Shown: positions 17,207 through 26,901, numbered from the stretch's first letter. The stretch is 64,000 nt of DNA from Chromatocurvus halotolerans (GCF_004340525.1 NZ_SLWX01000002.1:310001-374000), one strand, 5' to 3'. Notes: generated by a model from the letters alone, not told the origin. Program-made: numbers and translations.

Positions 17207-18012
17207 ATTGTCGCGACGTGGCGGAACGTCTTGATGCACTGCAGGAATCGGATGACGCTGTACTGGATATCGCTTCCTTGGAAACTCATTTGACCGGCTG
17301 CGCGGCCTGCCGCGCCCTGGCGTCGAATTTACAGAGTACTCGCGAGTTGCTGCAGCGCACGACGCCGCCCGCTGCGGTGGCAGACGACGCTATGCTGCGG
17401 CGCATCGAATCAGCGGTTTTTGATCGCCTCGATAGTCAAGCAAAGAATCCGACGCGACCGCGCCTGCACCTGATACAGGGTTCGGGAGGCCGCGAGGAAG
17501 AGGGCGGTAGTGACGAAGTCGAGGCAATCTTCGATGAGATTAGAACGGCCATGGGCTCCGTGTCCAATATGTTCCGGGCCTACGCGAGACACCCCGCCAT
17601 ACTCTCCGCCACCTGGGAGCGTGTCAAAAGCGTCATGCTGCAAGGGACACTACCTTCGACCCTGAAGGAAGCGATCGCCGTCGTCATCTCTCACGATAAT
17701 CACTGCAATTACTGCGTCGAGCATCACTCGAGAAACCTCGCGTCTCTCGGTATGGACCGAGCAGAAATAGCGCGATTGCTTGCAGACCCGCTGGCGGGCA
17801 ACTTCACGCCGAAAGAACGCGCCCTTCTTGTACTTGCTCGGCAGGCCAACGGCGATCCCCACGGCGCTTCAGTCGAGACCCTGAACCTTGCGCGCAGGAC
17901 GGGTGCGAATGACCTTGAAATCATCGAGGCGCTCGCCGTCATGGAGTTGTTCACCTCGCTTAACCGGTTCCTCAATACGCTGGACATTCCTCTGGAGGCG
18001 GCTGCAGGCTGA
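17200..18012 (+). CDS. Zinc-finger anti-sigma factor fused to an AhpD-like peroxidase domain
   Basis: This 270-residue protein has two parts. Residues 1-60 form a zinc-binding anti-sigma domain with Cys4, His30, Cys34 and Cys37. That spacing is identical to the stand-alone anti-sigma at 55978-56214. Residues 105-265 are an AhpD/carboxymuconolactone-decarboxylase fold with the redox pair and histidine in NHCNYCVEHHS near residue 170. The ATG overlaps the sigma gene, so the two are cotranslated. I infer that the catalytic domain senses or consumes peroxide and controls sigma release. There is no transmembrane segment, so it acts in the cytosol. Confidence 0.88.
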   Translation: MLNCRDVAERLDALQESDDAVLDIASLETHLTGCAACRALASNLQSTRELLQRTTPPAAVADDAMLRRIESAVFDRLDSQAKNPTRPRLHLIQGSGGREEEGGSDEVEAIFDEIRTAMGSVSNMFRAYARHPAILSATWERVKSVMLQGTLPSTLKEAIAVVISHDNHCNYCVEHHSRNLASLGMDRAEIARLLADPLAGNFTPKERALLVLARQANGDPHGASVETLNLARRTGANDLEIIEALAVMELFTSLNRFLNTLDIPLEAAAG

Positions 18013-18075
18013 AAAGCCGCATCGACGGGAGCGCGAGCAGCACATCAGACACTAACGCATAAAAGGGATTTTCGT

Positions 18076-18468
18076 ATGTCAGACACGCGTATCGCCAATG
18101 CACTGTTCACACTCCGCCTTGGCGTCTTCATCGTCATGCTTATGTGGACGCTGGACAAGTTCGTAAACCCGCAGCACAGCGCTGCGGTGTTTGATAATTT
18201 CTACGGCCTGAGCAATATGGGCACAGGACTGTTTATGGTGCTCGGTGCGTTGCAGCTCGTGTTGGTGCTGGCTTTTATCGCCGGTTTCAAGAAACGCTTC
18301 ACCTACGGCGCCGTTTTTCTGCTGCATGCGGTATCGACGCTTTCTTCCTGGCAGCAGTATCTGGATGGCTTCAACAATCTGTTGTTTTTTGCTGCCTGGC
18401 CCATGCTGGCGGCCTGCTACGCGCTGTATATCCTGCGGGACATGGATACGCGATGGACTCTCGATTAA
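18076..18468 (+). CDS. Small four-helix membrane protein, DoxX-like
   Basis: This 130-residue protein has four predicted transmembrane segments: around residues 10-24, a second containing LFMVLGALQLVLVLAF, then GAVFLLHAV, then LLFFAAWPMLAACYAL. Length and layout resemble the DoxX/MauE-like superfamily, whose members often accompany redox enzymes. The AAAAGGGA stretch at 18060-18067 is a likely ribosome site. It lies 63 bases after the anti-sigma fusion and 40 before the second AhpD-like gene, so it belongs to the ECF operon. Confidence 0.7.
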   Translation: MSDTRIANALFTLRLGVFIVMLMWTLDKFVNPQHSAAVFDNFYGLSNMGTGLFMVLGALQLVLVLAFIAGFKKRFTYGAVFLLHAVSTLSSWQQYLDGFNNLLFFAAWPMLAACYALYILRDMDTRWTLD

Positions 18469-18507
18469 GCACCTTGGACTGAATCTCTCACTTTCCGGAG
18501 AAAAGAT

Positions 18508-19077
18508 ATGTCGCGATTTCCCTCATTGCCGTCCCCACCGCAGCTCAGTGATGCCCTGAAACAGTTTGGGCGCGGAATCTGGCCGCTGATGACCTTCCAT
18601 GACGAGGTGCTGCGGGGCCAGTCAGATTGGAGTGTCGCCGACCGCGAACTGATGGCGGCCTACGTTTCCGCTGTCAACGCATGCGGCTTCTGCCATGGTG
18701 CCCATAGGCAGATCGCAGAGATACAGGGCATTGACCCCGCGCTGTTCGACGACGTTATTGCGGATCCGGAATCAGCAGCGCTAGCGCCTGACCTGGCGGC
18801 GGTGCTGACCTACATCGGTAAGCTCACACGGGAGCCTGCGAGGATCACCGATGCCGACGCGGCGGCGGTCTTCGCCGCAGGTGTCAGCGAGCAGGGTCTG
18901 TTTGACGCGATCACTATCTGCGCGCTGTTCAACTTCATGAATCGGATCGTGGAAGGTGTCGGTGTGACAGGCACGGCATCGGCCCTTGAAGCGACGCGCG
19001 CGCGTCATGAGGAGGTGCGCGACAGCGCGGAGCCCTACCAGGCTTTTGCGCGCTCATTGGGATTTTCTGCCGAGTGA
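18508..19077 (+). CDS. AhpD-like peroxidase-related enzyme (carboxymuconolactone decarboxylase family)
   Basis: This 189-residue protein has the AhpD-type redox site CGFCHGAH near residue 60 (Cys-x2-Cys-x3-His). After it comes a helical domain with ITICALFNFMNRIVEG near residue 140. Such enzymes reduce peroxides using the cysteine pair, though physiological donors vary. It is the last gene of the ECF operon and the second AhpD-fold domain in it. A copy with an internal deletion removing this active site is at 39070-39408. Confidence 0.88.
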   Translation: MSRFPSLPSPPQLSDALKQFGRGIWPLMTFHDEVLRGQSDWSVADRELMAAYVSAVNACGFCHGAHRQIAEIQGIDPALFDDVIADPESAALAPDLAAVLTYIGKLTREPARITDADAAAVFAAGVSEQGLFDAITICALFNFMNRIVEGVGVTGTASALEATRARHEEVRDSAEPYQAFARSLGFSAE

Positions 19078-19128
19078 GATGGCATCGTGCTACCAGACGG
19101 CTGTGCCGCTGGGCCGTCCGGGAAACGC

Positions 19129-19764
19129 TCACTGACCCAAAGTCAAAATCACACCACCCGCAGTCTGCGCGTCATCTGCATCATGCGTCACCATCAACAC
19201 AGGCAAATGCCTGGCCCGTGCGCGGTCAAACACCAGATCGCGGACCTGCGTCCGGCGCGATGCATCCAGCCGCGAAAAGGGTTCATCCAGCAACAACGCA
19301 GATGGCTCCGACAGAAGCATCCGCATGAGGGATACACGCGCCTTCTGCCCGCCAGAGAGCGTGGCCGGATCGCGGTCTGCAAAACCGCTCAGACCCACCT
19401 CTGCCAGGGCGTTCGCGATTCTTGCCTTTCGCTCCCCGGCGGTACCGCCGGGCTGCATGCCAAAGGCCAGGTTGGCGCCGACGGACAGATGTGGAAACAG
19501 CAGGTCATCCTGAAACAGGATACCCACCCGCCGCTGGTGCGGGGGGGCATGAGTAATGTCGCGACCATCGAGCCAGGCCTCCCCCGTCGCGCTGAACACA
19601 GGTGCCAGTGTCCCGGTGATGAACGCCAGCAAGGTCGATTTTCCGATTCCAGAAGGTCCCATGACCGTCAGTACCTCACCGGGTCTGATGTCATGCGACA
19701 GTGACAGGAGTGTCTTGCCCCCTTTCGCAATCACCACCTGTCTGAGCGACAGCCCCTTATCCAT
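19129..19764 (-). CDS. ynjD: ABC transporter ATP-binding protein (YnjD-type)
   Basis: This 211-residue ATPase has Walker A GPSGIGKST near residue 35, signature LSGGQKARVSL near 135, Walker B ALLLDEPFSRLD, and an H-loop VTHDADD. The short form and the neighbouring permease, binding protein and CDP-alcohol transferase match the ynjBCD(F) arrangement of E. coli. The substrate is not established. It overlaps the permease gene by eight bases. Confidence 0.85.
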   Translation of the reverse strand: MDKGLSLRQVVIAKGGKTLLSLSHDIRPGEVLTVMGPSGIGKSTLLAFITGTLAPVFSATGEAWLDGRDITHAPPHQRRVGILFQDDLLFPHLSVGANLAFGMQPGGTAGERKARIANALAEVGLSGFADRDPATLSGGQKARVSLMRMLLSEPSALLLDEPFSRLDASRRTQVRDLVFDRARARHLPVLMVTHDADDAQTAGGVILTLGQ

Positions 19765-21454
19765 GCTGCAGTCCCTTTCTGTTGCGCCAGACCAGCGTAG
19801 GCAGGAGCAGCGCTAGCGCGAAGGGTACCAGGGCCGCGCCCGTCTGCATCAGACCATAGACCGCAATTGCCCGGCGGTCCCCACCGGACGCCAGGGACAC
19901 CGCCTCGGTCGTCAGCGTTGCCACGCGGCCACCCCCGATCAGCAATGTCGGCAGATATTGCCCGACAGATACGGCCAGGCCGACCGCCAGGGCAGTCAGG
20001 ATCGGGCGTAACAGCATCGGCAAGCGAACGCGCCACAGTACCCCGTCCGGGCTGGCTAGCAGAGCCGTCGCAATCGTGCTCATCCGCTTGTCCCAGGCCC
20101 GAAATGGATCTGCCAGTGAAAGAAAGACATAGGGCAACACAAATACCAGATGCGCGAGAATGACCGGCAGCCGCCCTACATCAGCGCCTAATGCAAGCAT
20201 CAAGGTCTGCAATCCGGGCAGGAATGCCGTCTGCGGAATCAACAGGGGCAGGTACAGTAGCCACACCGTGCGCCGGGTTAACGACAGGTCATAGCGGTAT
20301 TCCGCCTCCAGGCAGCCTATGGTCAGAATCAATGCGGCAGAGGTCACAACGCCAGCGATCAGGGCAGTCTCGCCTAGCGCATCAAGGGTACCGGGACCGA
20401 AGCGCGCCCAGTTGTACAGCGTAAATGCATCAGGAAAAGCGTCCGGGAACCCCCAGAAACCCGCAAAAGACCAGATTGCGAGAACTGCCAGCCCCAACAG
20501 CACAAGCAGCGCCGAACCGCCCCCTGCCATCAGGCTCACCCGCGCGATGACAGTGTCCCAACCGCCGCGGCTCCCACGGGCGATCCAGCGCTGGCCAAGC
20601 GCAGCGGCAAGCACCTCACCCATGCGCCAGAACAGCAGCGCACCGAGCACAAGACCCAGCTGCAAAAGCGCCCCCGCCGCCGCTACCAGACGCATCGCAA
20701 GATCAGGGTCTGACATCCACTTGACGATCTGCACCGACAGGGACGGTGGTGTGTTTGGACCCAGGATGATGGCCACATCAACAACCGACATCGAATAAGC
20801 CAGTACCACGTAAACCGGTGGCCTGATCTGGGCATAAATGCGCGGAAACACGGTCTTGAGCCAGCCGGTGACACGCCCATAGCCCAGTGCCTGAGCAACA
20901 GTGACACTCCGCTGCGACTCGGCCTGACCCAGTGCGGCCAGGGTGAGAAGCAGCAGAAATGGAATTTCCTTCATGATGAGTCCGGCGGTCATGGTCAGGC
21001 CCCATGTGTCCTGCACGATTAACAGATCGGGTGGACGGACCCATCCGGTCACGACCGGAGAGGCGAGCCGGGCCAGCCACCCCGAGGGTGCGATCAGGAA
21101 CGCAAGGCCAAAGGCGGCCGCCGCATGGGGCACTGACAGGAGCGGTGAGAGCAAGCGTTCCAGCGTGCGAAACGCCCAGGTTCCGGACCAGCCGGCGGTC
21201 ACCAGCATGACGATGAGGAGCGAGATCGACGTGGCAAGCAAGCCTGTCGAGATGGACAGCATCATCGCGCGCGGTAGTCCGCCCCACTCAAACAGGTCGT
21301 AAAACGCTGTCAGCGTTGGGCCCGTCAGACCGGCCACCGGAAGATGACCGAAGGCGGGCAGCAGCGTGCCTAACAAGCCAGCCACGACCGGCCCCAGCAT
21401 CGCAAGCAGGGTCAAGGCAGGCAGGATCGGCAGAAGACGGTGCTTCAAAAACAA
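19757..21454 (-). CDS. ynjC: ABC transporter permease, two-domain (YnjC-type)
   Basis: This 565-residue membrane protein has about twelve transmembrane segments in two BPD-type permease halves. The EAA-like loops are near RSVTVAQALGYGRVTGWLKTVFPRI in the first half and KRMSTIATALLASPDGVLWRVRLPML in the second. It is a fused permease, so a single subunit can pair with two YnjD ATPases. It is part of the ynj-type importer. Confidence 0.85.
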   Translation of the reverse strand: MFLKHRLLPILPALTLLAMLGPVVAGLLGTLLPAFGHLPVAGLTGPTLTAFYDLFEWGGLPRAMMLSISTGLLATSISLLIVMLVTAGWSGTWAFRTLERLLSPLLSVPHAAAAFGLAFLIAPSGWLARLASPVVTGWVRPPDLLIVQDTWGLTMTAGLIMKEIPFLLLLTLAALGQAESQRSVTVAQALGYGRVTGWLKTVFPRIYAQIRPPVYVVLAYSMSVVDVAIILGPNTPPSLSVQIVKWMSDPDLAMRLVAAAGALLQLGLVLGALLFWRMGEVLAAALGQRWIARGSRGGWDTVIARVSLMAGGGSALLVLLGLAVLAIWSFAGFWGFPDAFPDAFTLYNWARFGPGTLDALGETALIAGVVTSAALILTIGCLEAEYRYDLSLTRRTVWLLYLPLLIPQTAFLPGLQTLMLALGADVGRLPVILAHLVFVLPYVFLSLADPFRAWDKRMSTIATALLASPDGVLWRVRLPMLLRPILTALAVGLAVSVGQYLPTLLIGGGRVATLTTEAVSLASGGDRRAIAVYGLMQTGAALVPFALALLLPTLVWRNRKGLQHG

Positions 21455-21464
21455 CCCGGCATGC

Positions 21465-22664
21465 TTACTCGGCTACCCCGTAGCGGCTTATCCAGTGATC
21501 CGCAATACCGGTCATCCAGCTCGGGTGTGGCTCTGCCTGCACCTGACCCAGTTCCGCGGGCGACAGGGTCGCTACGCCCAGGTCCAGTGCGTCAAACGCC
21601 GCACGATCCTCTGCCGATAGCGCATCCATATCCAACACGGTGCCGTAGCCCAGAACCTGCGGGTTCTGGGCGCGCAGCTGCGCCTCGGGCGAGATCAGGA
21701 AGTTGGCGACAACCATGGCACCGGCTTTTGAACCCGAGTTGTAGGGTATCGCCACGAATGACGCATTGCCGATGGTGCCATTGTCCAGTACGAAGGTGCG
21801 GGCGGTTGGCGGCAACTGATAATTGGCAATTGCCGCGGTTGCCTCGGCCGGGCTGAAGGAAATTGCAAGATCCACTTCGCCGTCAGCCATCAGCTGTAAC
21901 TGCGCCGGGCCTGTGGCGGGATAAGCCCGGCCCCCCCGCCAGAGTGTTGGCGTCAGGTCACTCAGAAAGGCCCAGAGCGGGGCGGTAACCGCTTCAAAGT
22001 TGTCATCGGTTGCGGGATCGGCGAGCACGGATGGGTCGTCCAGCAGATCGACCAACGCCTGCTTGAGGAACGTTGTCCCCAGAAAATCCGGTGGCTGCGG
22101 GTAGGTGAAACGACCAGGGTTGGCAGTAGACCACGCGAGGATCTCATCCATCGATCCCAGCGGTTCCGCGAGATCGGCAGTGTCGTGAATGAACACAACC
22201 TGCGCCATGGCCCAGGGGCTTTCATAGCCTTCGGTGGGTATGGTGAAGTCTGTCCGCACAGTCTTGCCATCGACATCGACAAAAGCCCAGTTTGGCAGTT
22301 GCTCGGCATAGGGGCCGAACAGCAGGTTAGCCTTTTTCATCGCGGCAAAGTTAGCACCGTTGATCCAGACCAGGTCGATCGCACCGTCTTCGTCCACGCC
22401 CGCCTGCTTCTCCGCCAGTACACGGGTGACGGCATCGGCGGTATCAGCCAGCTTCACATGCTCCAGTGTGACACCGTAGTCTTCCCTTACACGGCGACTG
22501 ACCCATGCAATAAAGTCATTCGTGTTGGTTGAGCCACCCCAGGCATTCCAATAGACGGTCTGACCATCGGCCCTGCCGGTGACCGCATCCCATTTGCCAG
22601 CGTCAGGGTCGGCAAGCGCAGGCAGCGTGGCCAGAAGTGCAGCCACTACAGCAAGATATTTCAC
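21465..22664 (-). CDS. ynjB: ABC transporter substrate-binding protein (YnjB-type)
   Basis: This 399-residue periplasmic binding protein has a signal peptide (YLAVVAALLATLPALA, cleavage near residue 18). The mature part begins PDAGKWDAVTGRADGQTVYWNAWGG, typical of YnjB proteins. It should deliver an unknown small solute to the YnjC/YnjD importer. It lies ten bases upstream of the permease gene in the same operon. Confidence 0.85.
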   Translation of the reverse strand: MKYLAVVAALLATLPALADPDAGKWDAVTGRADGQTVYWNAWGGSTNTNDFIAWVSRRVREDYGVTLEHVKLADTADAVTRVLAEKQAGVDEDGAIDLVWINGANFAAMKKANLLFGPYAEQLPNWAFVDVDGKTVRTDFTIPTEGYESPWAMAQVVFIHDTADLAEPLGSMDEILAWSTANPGRFTYPQPPDFLGTTFLKQALVDLLDDPSVLADPATDDNFEAVTAPLWAFLSDLTPTLWRGGRAYPATGPAQLQLMADGEVDLAISFSPAEATAAIANYQLPPTARTFVLDNGTIGNASFVAIPYNSGSKAGAMVVANFLISPEAQLRAQNPQVLGYGTVLDMDALSAEDRAAFDALDLGVATLSPAELGQVQAEPHPSWMTGIADHWISRYGVAE

Positions 22665-22676
22665 AGGCGTGCTCCT

Positions 22677-23285
22677 CTACGTCGTGAATATACGTTTTGC
22701 GGCATAAATTCTCAGTATAGCCGTCGCAAAGCAAAGGACACCAAAGACCCATGCCAGCGGTGAAAAATAGGCGGGCAGCAAACACAGTGCCACAAGGAAC
22801 AGGATGGTCTCGGTGCCTTCCAGAAGGCCGTCGGAATAGAAAAGGGTTTTCTGGCCCTGGGCGTCGGTCATCTGCCCATGCTTTTCAGCCAGAATGGCAT
22901 AGCCCAGAAAACTCGTCCCATTGAAATAGAACGATGCCAGCAGAAAAGCGCCTGCAGCGCCGTTGCTCGCCGGATCGTGAATCACAAAGGCCGCCGGGAT
23001 CGCTCCGTAGAACAGAAAGTCCACGGCGATATCCAGATAGCCGCCGAAATCGGTTTTTCGCGTCGCCCGGGCCACCGCGCCATCCAGACCATCCGCAAGT
23101 CGACTGGCCAGCAATGGGACAAGCGCCCACCCGGGTACGCCCATCGCGATCAACAGGGCAGACAGCAGCCCCAGAGCCAGACCGGTCACGGTTACGCTGT
23201 CCGCTGTAAAGCCGCTCGCCGCCAGAGCGCGACCCATACGGTTCAACGGTGGATCGATCAGCTGACGGGCGTAACGGTCAAGCAT
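22677..23285 (-). CDS. ynjF: CDP-alcohol phosphatidyltransferase family protein (YnjF-type)
   Basis: This 202-residue membrane protein has the full CDP-alcohol phosphotransferase signature (DG-x2-AR-x8-G-x3-D-x3-D) in the segment starting DGAVARATRKTDFGG and ending YLDIAVD, near residue 70, plus several transmembrane helices. Enzymes of this family join a CDP-linked lipid to an alcohol. The true acceptor is unknown for YnjF. It is the first gene of the ynj-type operon, 12 bases before ynjB. Confidence 0.83.
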   Translation of the reverse strand: MLDRYARQLIDPPLNRMGRALAASGFTADSVTVTGLALGLLSALLIAMGVPGWALVPLLASRLADGLDGAVARATRKTDFGGYLDIAVDFLFYGAIPAAFVIHDPASNGAAGAFLLASFYFNGTSFLGYAILAEKHGQMTDAQGQKTLFYSDGLLEGTETILFLVALCLLPAYFSPLAWVFGVLCFATAILRIYAAKRIFTT

Positions 23286-23357
23286 TTCTGTTGCTCCAGG
23301 GCTTTGAACCTAATGCGTGCGCCGTAGTGTGCGGATATCCTGTTGCACGGGGTTGAA

Positions 23358-24305
23358 TCAATTGTCCTGCCCAGCGGTATACACCTGGGTTTCCGGAAAG
23401 AACGCGTACCAGGCAAACCAGAACCCCGTTGTCGTCGGGTAATCACTGCCGGCCTCCGAGACAGCCCATGCGCTCTGGGAAGCTTCATCCCAGTGGATCT
23501 CCAGGCGTTCTCCGTTGACGGTATCGATGAAGCGCGCCTGCCCGTTGCGGGTGAGTTCCTCGAAGGGGTAGGCTTTGTGGGTCCCGTCCACGGAGACACC
23601 CATCACCAGCGCCTTGCGTTGGTAGGTACCGGGGGCATTGTTGGCGACTTCGAAGAACAGACGAGGCGATTTCTCGTAACCCCGGTAGGGGCTGCGCCCG
23701 TAGTCCCGACGAAACCCGGTGTCACGACTCAGTACTTCTGTTTCGGGGTGCTCGCTCTGCCATTGTTCCCAGCTCGTGTGCCTGGCCGACAGCTGCGGCA
23801 GGCTGGTGCCAACGAGCGGGCCACTGATCGCCTCACCGAGAATCTGTGACCAGAGCGACATCGTATTGCGATCATAGAGGAGCATGTCGCTGTTATAAAG
23901 GAGCCCGGATACGCCGAAGATCAGTGCCTCATTCTCTACGTTGGTCGCAAAAACCATTCCCGTTCCGCACAGGGGACAATAACTGACGGTGAAGTGCTGG
24001 TTTCCGATCTTGTCGTTGACCAGTTCGTGCCAGTTGAGGATCGCAATGGGGTAGGCCCGGGGGCGACCGTTGATAACAACGCCCATGACTCGGTCGTCGC
24101 TGTCAACAAACCGTGCCTCTTTGGCAGGAATGAAAATCGGTTCGTTGATGGCAGGAATGCCATCCCGCGGCGGCCCGCCCGATTTGATCTCGTTCGGAGG
24201 GATTGTCGCGCCCTCCAGGTCAAAGCCGTTTTTGGTAATCGCGTATGCCGATTGCAGGATGAGAAGCAACAATATTATCAGTACAAGTGGTCGCTTCGTT
24301 TGCAT
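23358..24305 (-). CDS. DUF3179 domain-containing exported protein
   Basis: The start at 24305 has a GAGGAG site and gives 315 residues with a signal peptide (LVLIILLLLILQSAYA). The DUF3179 core includes AYPIAILNWHELVND and VSYCPLCGTGMVF, the latter with a Cys-x2-Cys pair, plus SGLLYNSDMLLYDR. Function is unknown; the CPLC pair hints at metal or redox chemistry. A TGTAAC-N17-ATCC promoter-like element lies 32 bases before the start codon. Confidence 0.85.
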   Translation of the reverse strand: MQTKRPLVLIILLLLILQSAYAITKNGFDLEGATIPPNEIKSGGPPRDGIPAINEPIFIPAKEARFVDSDDRVMGVVINGRPRAYPIAILNWHELVNDKIGNQHFTVSYCPLCGTGMVFATNVENEALIFGVSGLLYNSDMLLYDRNTMSLWSQILGEAISGPLVGTSLPQLSARHTSWEQWQSEHPETEVLSRDTGFRRDYGRSPYRGYEKSPRLFFEVANNAPGTYQRKALVMGVSVDGTHKAYPFEELTRNGQARFIDTVNGERLEIHWDEASQSAWAVSEAGSDYPTTTGFWFAWYAFFPETQVYTAGQDN

Positions 24306-24336
24306 TGCGCTCTCCTCAATAAGACTCACCTATTCT

Positions 24337-24363
24337 GGATGCAGAGCGAGACTTCTTGTTACA
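24337..24363 (-). promoter_or_regulatory. ECF-type promoter element upstream of the DUF3179 gene
   Basis: Read on the minus strand this is TGTAAC, 17 bases, then ATCC, with AA after the first block and GC before the second. It is one of five exact matches with identical spacing in the window. The downstream gene starts 32 bases beyond. Confidence 0.7.
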
Positions 24364-24539
24364 ATTTCTTAGTGGCCCGGCTTAGGGGTGACTCGTTGCC
24401 GGCCGCGACCAGACAGTTTGCGTAAGCGTCGGTTATATTCCTGTGCGAATATGGGTGATTGCCGCAACTGCGGGTGCATGATTTACAGTGCGCCTTCCGT
24501 ATCCGGTTTTAGGCCACAGTCGTCAGGGGCGATCACACA

Positions 24540-26822
24540 TCAAAACATCACTCTCGCCTCAACGCCCCAGGTTCGGGGTTCACTCACAAATCCGGAGAAA
24601 TTGTTAAAATCAATGCCTCCTTTTACCGAGCGATCGTCAAAGATGTTACGGCCAAATATGGCGAACTCATACGTCGTTCCGCTGGGTACAAACGCGGCCC
24701 GAACCCCAACTACCGTTTCATCATCGCCGCGGAACTCGACGCTGTCGTAGAGGAAGAAGTTTACCCTGCTGCGGTAGGACACATCGCCAGATAGTGACAT
24801 TTTTCCCCAATCTCCGGGCAGCAGAGCTTCGTAGAGCAGGCTGGCATTGGCAATATGTTCCGGTGCCTGAGGAAGCGAATTTCCATCAATTAGGGCATTA
24901 CCCGTCTCCGGGTTAACAGGATCCAGAATCGTACATTCGACGGCGCACACCGCGACCTCGAGACCTGGATCTTCAATTTCCGTGTGGTTCAAGCTGTATC
25001 CAGCCTGTAGCAATATACCTTCAATCAGCTGCATCGATAGATCAATCTCAACGCCATAACCATTCACCGAATCCGCGTTGAGTAGTTGGTTGAAATTGCC
25101 GGCGCCACCGACCGCTGTCAGTTGCTGGTCGTCCGTCCGGAAGTAGAACGTGGTTGCGTTTAGCCGCGCTCGTCCGCCAATGAATTCGGAGCGAAGACCA
25201 AACTCAACTGAGTCGATAATCTCGGTACCCGCTACAGTGACAGAGTCGCCAAAGACAATACGGCCTTGAAGATTGGGCGCCCTGAAGCTGCGGGCATAGC
25301 GACCATAAATGCTGTGTTGCTTGGTGAGAGCATAGCGCACACTCATATCGCCAGACAGGACGGTGTCATCGATATCTCGCCGCACGGGGCCGAGGGCAGG
25401 CGCTCCAAAGGGGGCGACCAGGCGAGACGCGACGAGCTCTTTTTCCTCGCCCGATAGACGCAACCCTGCATTGATTTCAAGTGGTTGTGTAATCTGCCAT
25501 CGGGTCGAAGCAAAAATTGCCCAGGCTTGAGTTTCCTGATCCTGAATCGCAAGCCCATTGAGTAAGCCGTCTGACAGCGTATCGAAACTCAGATTCTCAA
25601 TTTCCAGGTTTTCGTAGAAGACGAACACGCCCAGAGTCGCGCCCACGTCTCGTGACACGCTAGTGGCCAAGCGTAATTCCTGTGTAATTTGTTTGTGTCC
25701 GGTAATGTTGTCTGCTGTTTCCGCTGAAAACGGAATTGATCCCGGGCCTACCGGCGGCGCAAAGTCCGCGCCAAAGCCGCCGTCGACGTCACCACGGGCG
25801 TTTGCTCTCACTGTTTCATACGCGGAGATGGAAGTGAGCGTGCCCACAGGGAGTTGCCAGTCCAACTTGAGGCTGGTGCCAAAATTATCCACCTCGAGTA
25901 TTTGAGTGGCGTCCTGGGCTGTCTCGGTAAGACGAAAGTCATTCACCAGATCATCTGTTCCGGGTTCGATGATGTTGGCTCTGAACAGTCTGGAACCCCC
26001 ATCGAGTTGACGACCATGAATATTCAGTAGCGCTGAGAAATTATGGGCTGGCTGATACAGAACCTGTACGCGGGCCGCGTACTCCTCGAATTCTTCAAAT
26101 CCGTCCTCACCACCGGGGAATCGGTTATCTACAAAATCGTCGCGCCGTTGATAGAGGCCAGATGCCCTGATGCTGATCACCTCGCTGTCCAACGGTGCGT
26201 TGAATGCTCCTTCGATATCCACGGTGTTGAAACGCCCGAAAGCGCCTCGCAGGTAGCCTTCCCGGTCTGACGAGGGCTTTGCCGACTCAAACCTTATGAC
26301 CCCTGCGGGTGTATTGCGCCCGTACAGCGTGCCTTGTGGGCCTCTCACGATCTCGATGCGGTCGGTATCAAAAACAGGAAAACCCTTCAAAATAGAATTT
26401 TCCAGAACAACATCGTCGTAGACCAGAGAAACCGGCTGCCCTGCGTTCAGATCAAAGTCCGTGTTTCCGAGGCCGCGAATGTAGAAGCGGGGGAATGTTC
26501 GCCCCGAGGACGACTCTGCATAAACACTTGGAGAGCGGGCCGCCAGGAACAGCACATCCTGCGCAGACGCCCTTATCATAGCCAGCTCACGCCCTCTTAG
26601 AACGTCAATAGATAACGTAACGTCCTGCAGCGATTGCTCCTGCTTCTGCGCGGTGACGATAACTTCCTCAAGAGCCTGAGGGCCCGACTGGGCAAGCAGG
26701 ATGCCTGACTTTGCGGCCAGCACTATTAAAATCACGAGAACAGGGGAGCGGTGTCTGTTCTTGAAAGGCCTTTCGCGCTCGCGTCTTTTAGTTCGATCAT
26801 TCAATATACTTTGTAATCTCAC
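24540..26822 (-). CDS. TonB-dependent outer-membrane receptor
   Basis: This 760-residue protein has an N-terminal export signal (hydrophobic VLVILIVLAAKSGILLAQ after a basic stretch), a TonB box (LEEVIVTAQKQ), a plug domain (VPV-type QDVTLSIDVLRG, then IEIVRGPQGTLYGRNTPAG) and a beta-barrel ending with a terminal phenylalanine (VEARVMF). It should import a scarce ligand such as a metal chelate. The ligand cannot be read from sequence. The promoter element at 26875-26901 suggests coregulation with the hvf metallophore operon. Confidence 0.9.
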   Translation of the reverse strand: MRLQSILNDRTKRRERERPFKNRHRSPVLVILIVLAAKSGILLAQSGPQALEEVIVTAQKQEQSLQDVTLSIDVLRGRELAMIRASAQDVLFLAARSPSVYAESSSGRTFPRFYIRGLGNTDFDLNAGQPVSLVYDDVVLENSILKGFPVFDTDRIEIVRGPQGTLYGRNTPAGVIRFESAKPSSDREGYLRGAFGRFNTVDIEGAFNAPLDSEVISIRASGLYQRRDDFVDNRFPGGEDGFEEFEEYAARVQVLYQPAHNFSALLNIHGRQLDGGSRLFRANIIEPGTDDLVNDFRLTETAQDATQILEVDNFGTSLKLDWQLPVGTLTSISAYETVRANARGDVDGGFGADFAPPVGPGSIPFSAETADNITGHKQITQELRLATSVSRDVGATLGVFVFYENLEIENLSFDTLSDGLLNGLAIQDQETQAWAIFASTRWQITQPLEINAGLRLSGEEKELVASRLVAPFGAPALGPVRRDIDDTVLSGDMSVRYALTKQHSIYGRYARSFRAPNLQGRIVFGDSVTVAGTEIIDSVEFGLRSEFIGGRARLNATTFYFRTDDQQLTAVGGAGNFNQLLNADSVNGYGVEIDLSMQLIEGILLQAGYSLNHTEIEDPGLEVAVCAVECTILDPVNPETGNALIDGNSLPQAPEHIANASLLYEALLPGDWGKMSLSGDVSYRSRVNFFLYDSVEFRGDDETVVGVRAAFVPSGTTYEFAIFGRNIFDDRSVKGGIDFNNFSGFVSEPRTWGVEARVMF

Positions 26823-26874
26823 GAACCTCTCCTAAGCACTCGCCTATCGAGCCGCTGTCAGATGCTTTTGATTT

Positions 26875-26901
26875 GGATGCGGCACCACCGCAGTTGTTAC
26901 A
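26875..26901 (-). promoter_or_regulatory. ECF-type promoter element upstream of the TonB receptor
   Basis: On the minus strand this reads TGTAAC, 17 bases, then ATCC, with AA following the first block and CGC preceding the second. The receptor start lies 52 bases beyond. It is an exact match to the shared element. Confidence 0.7.
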
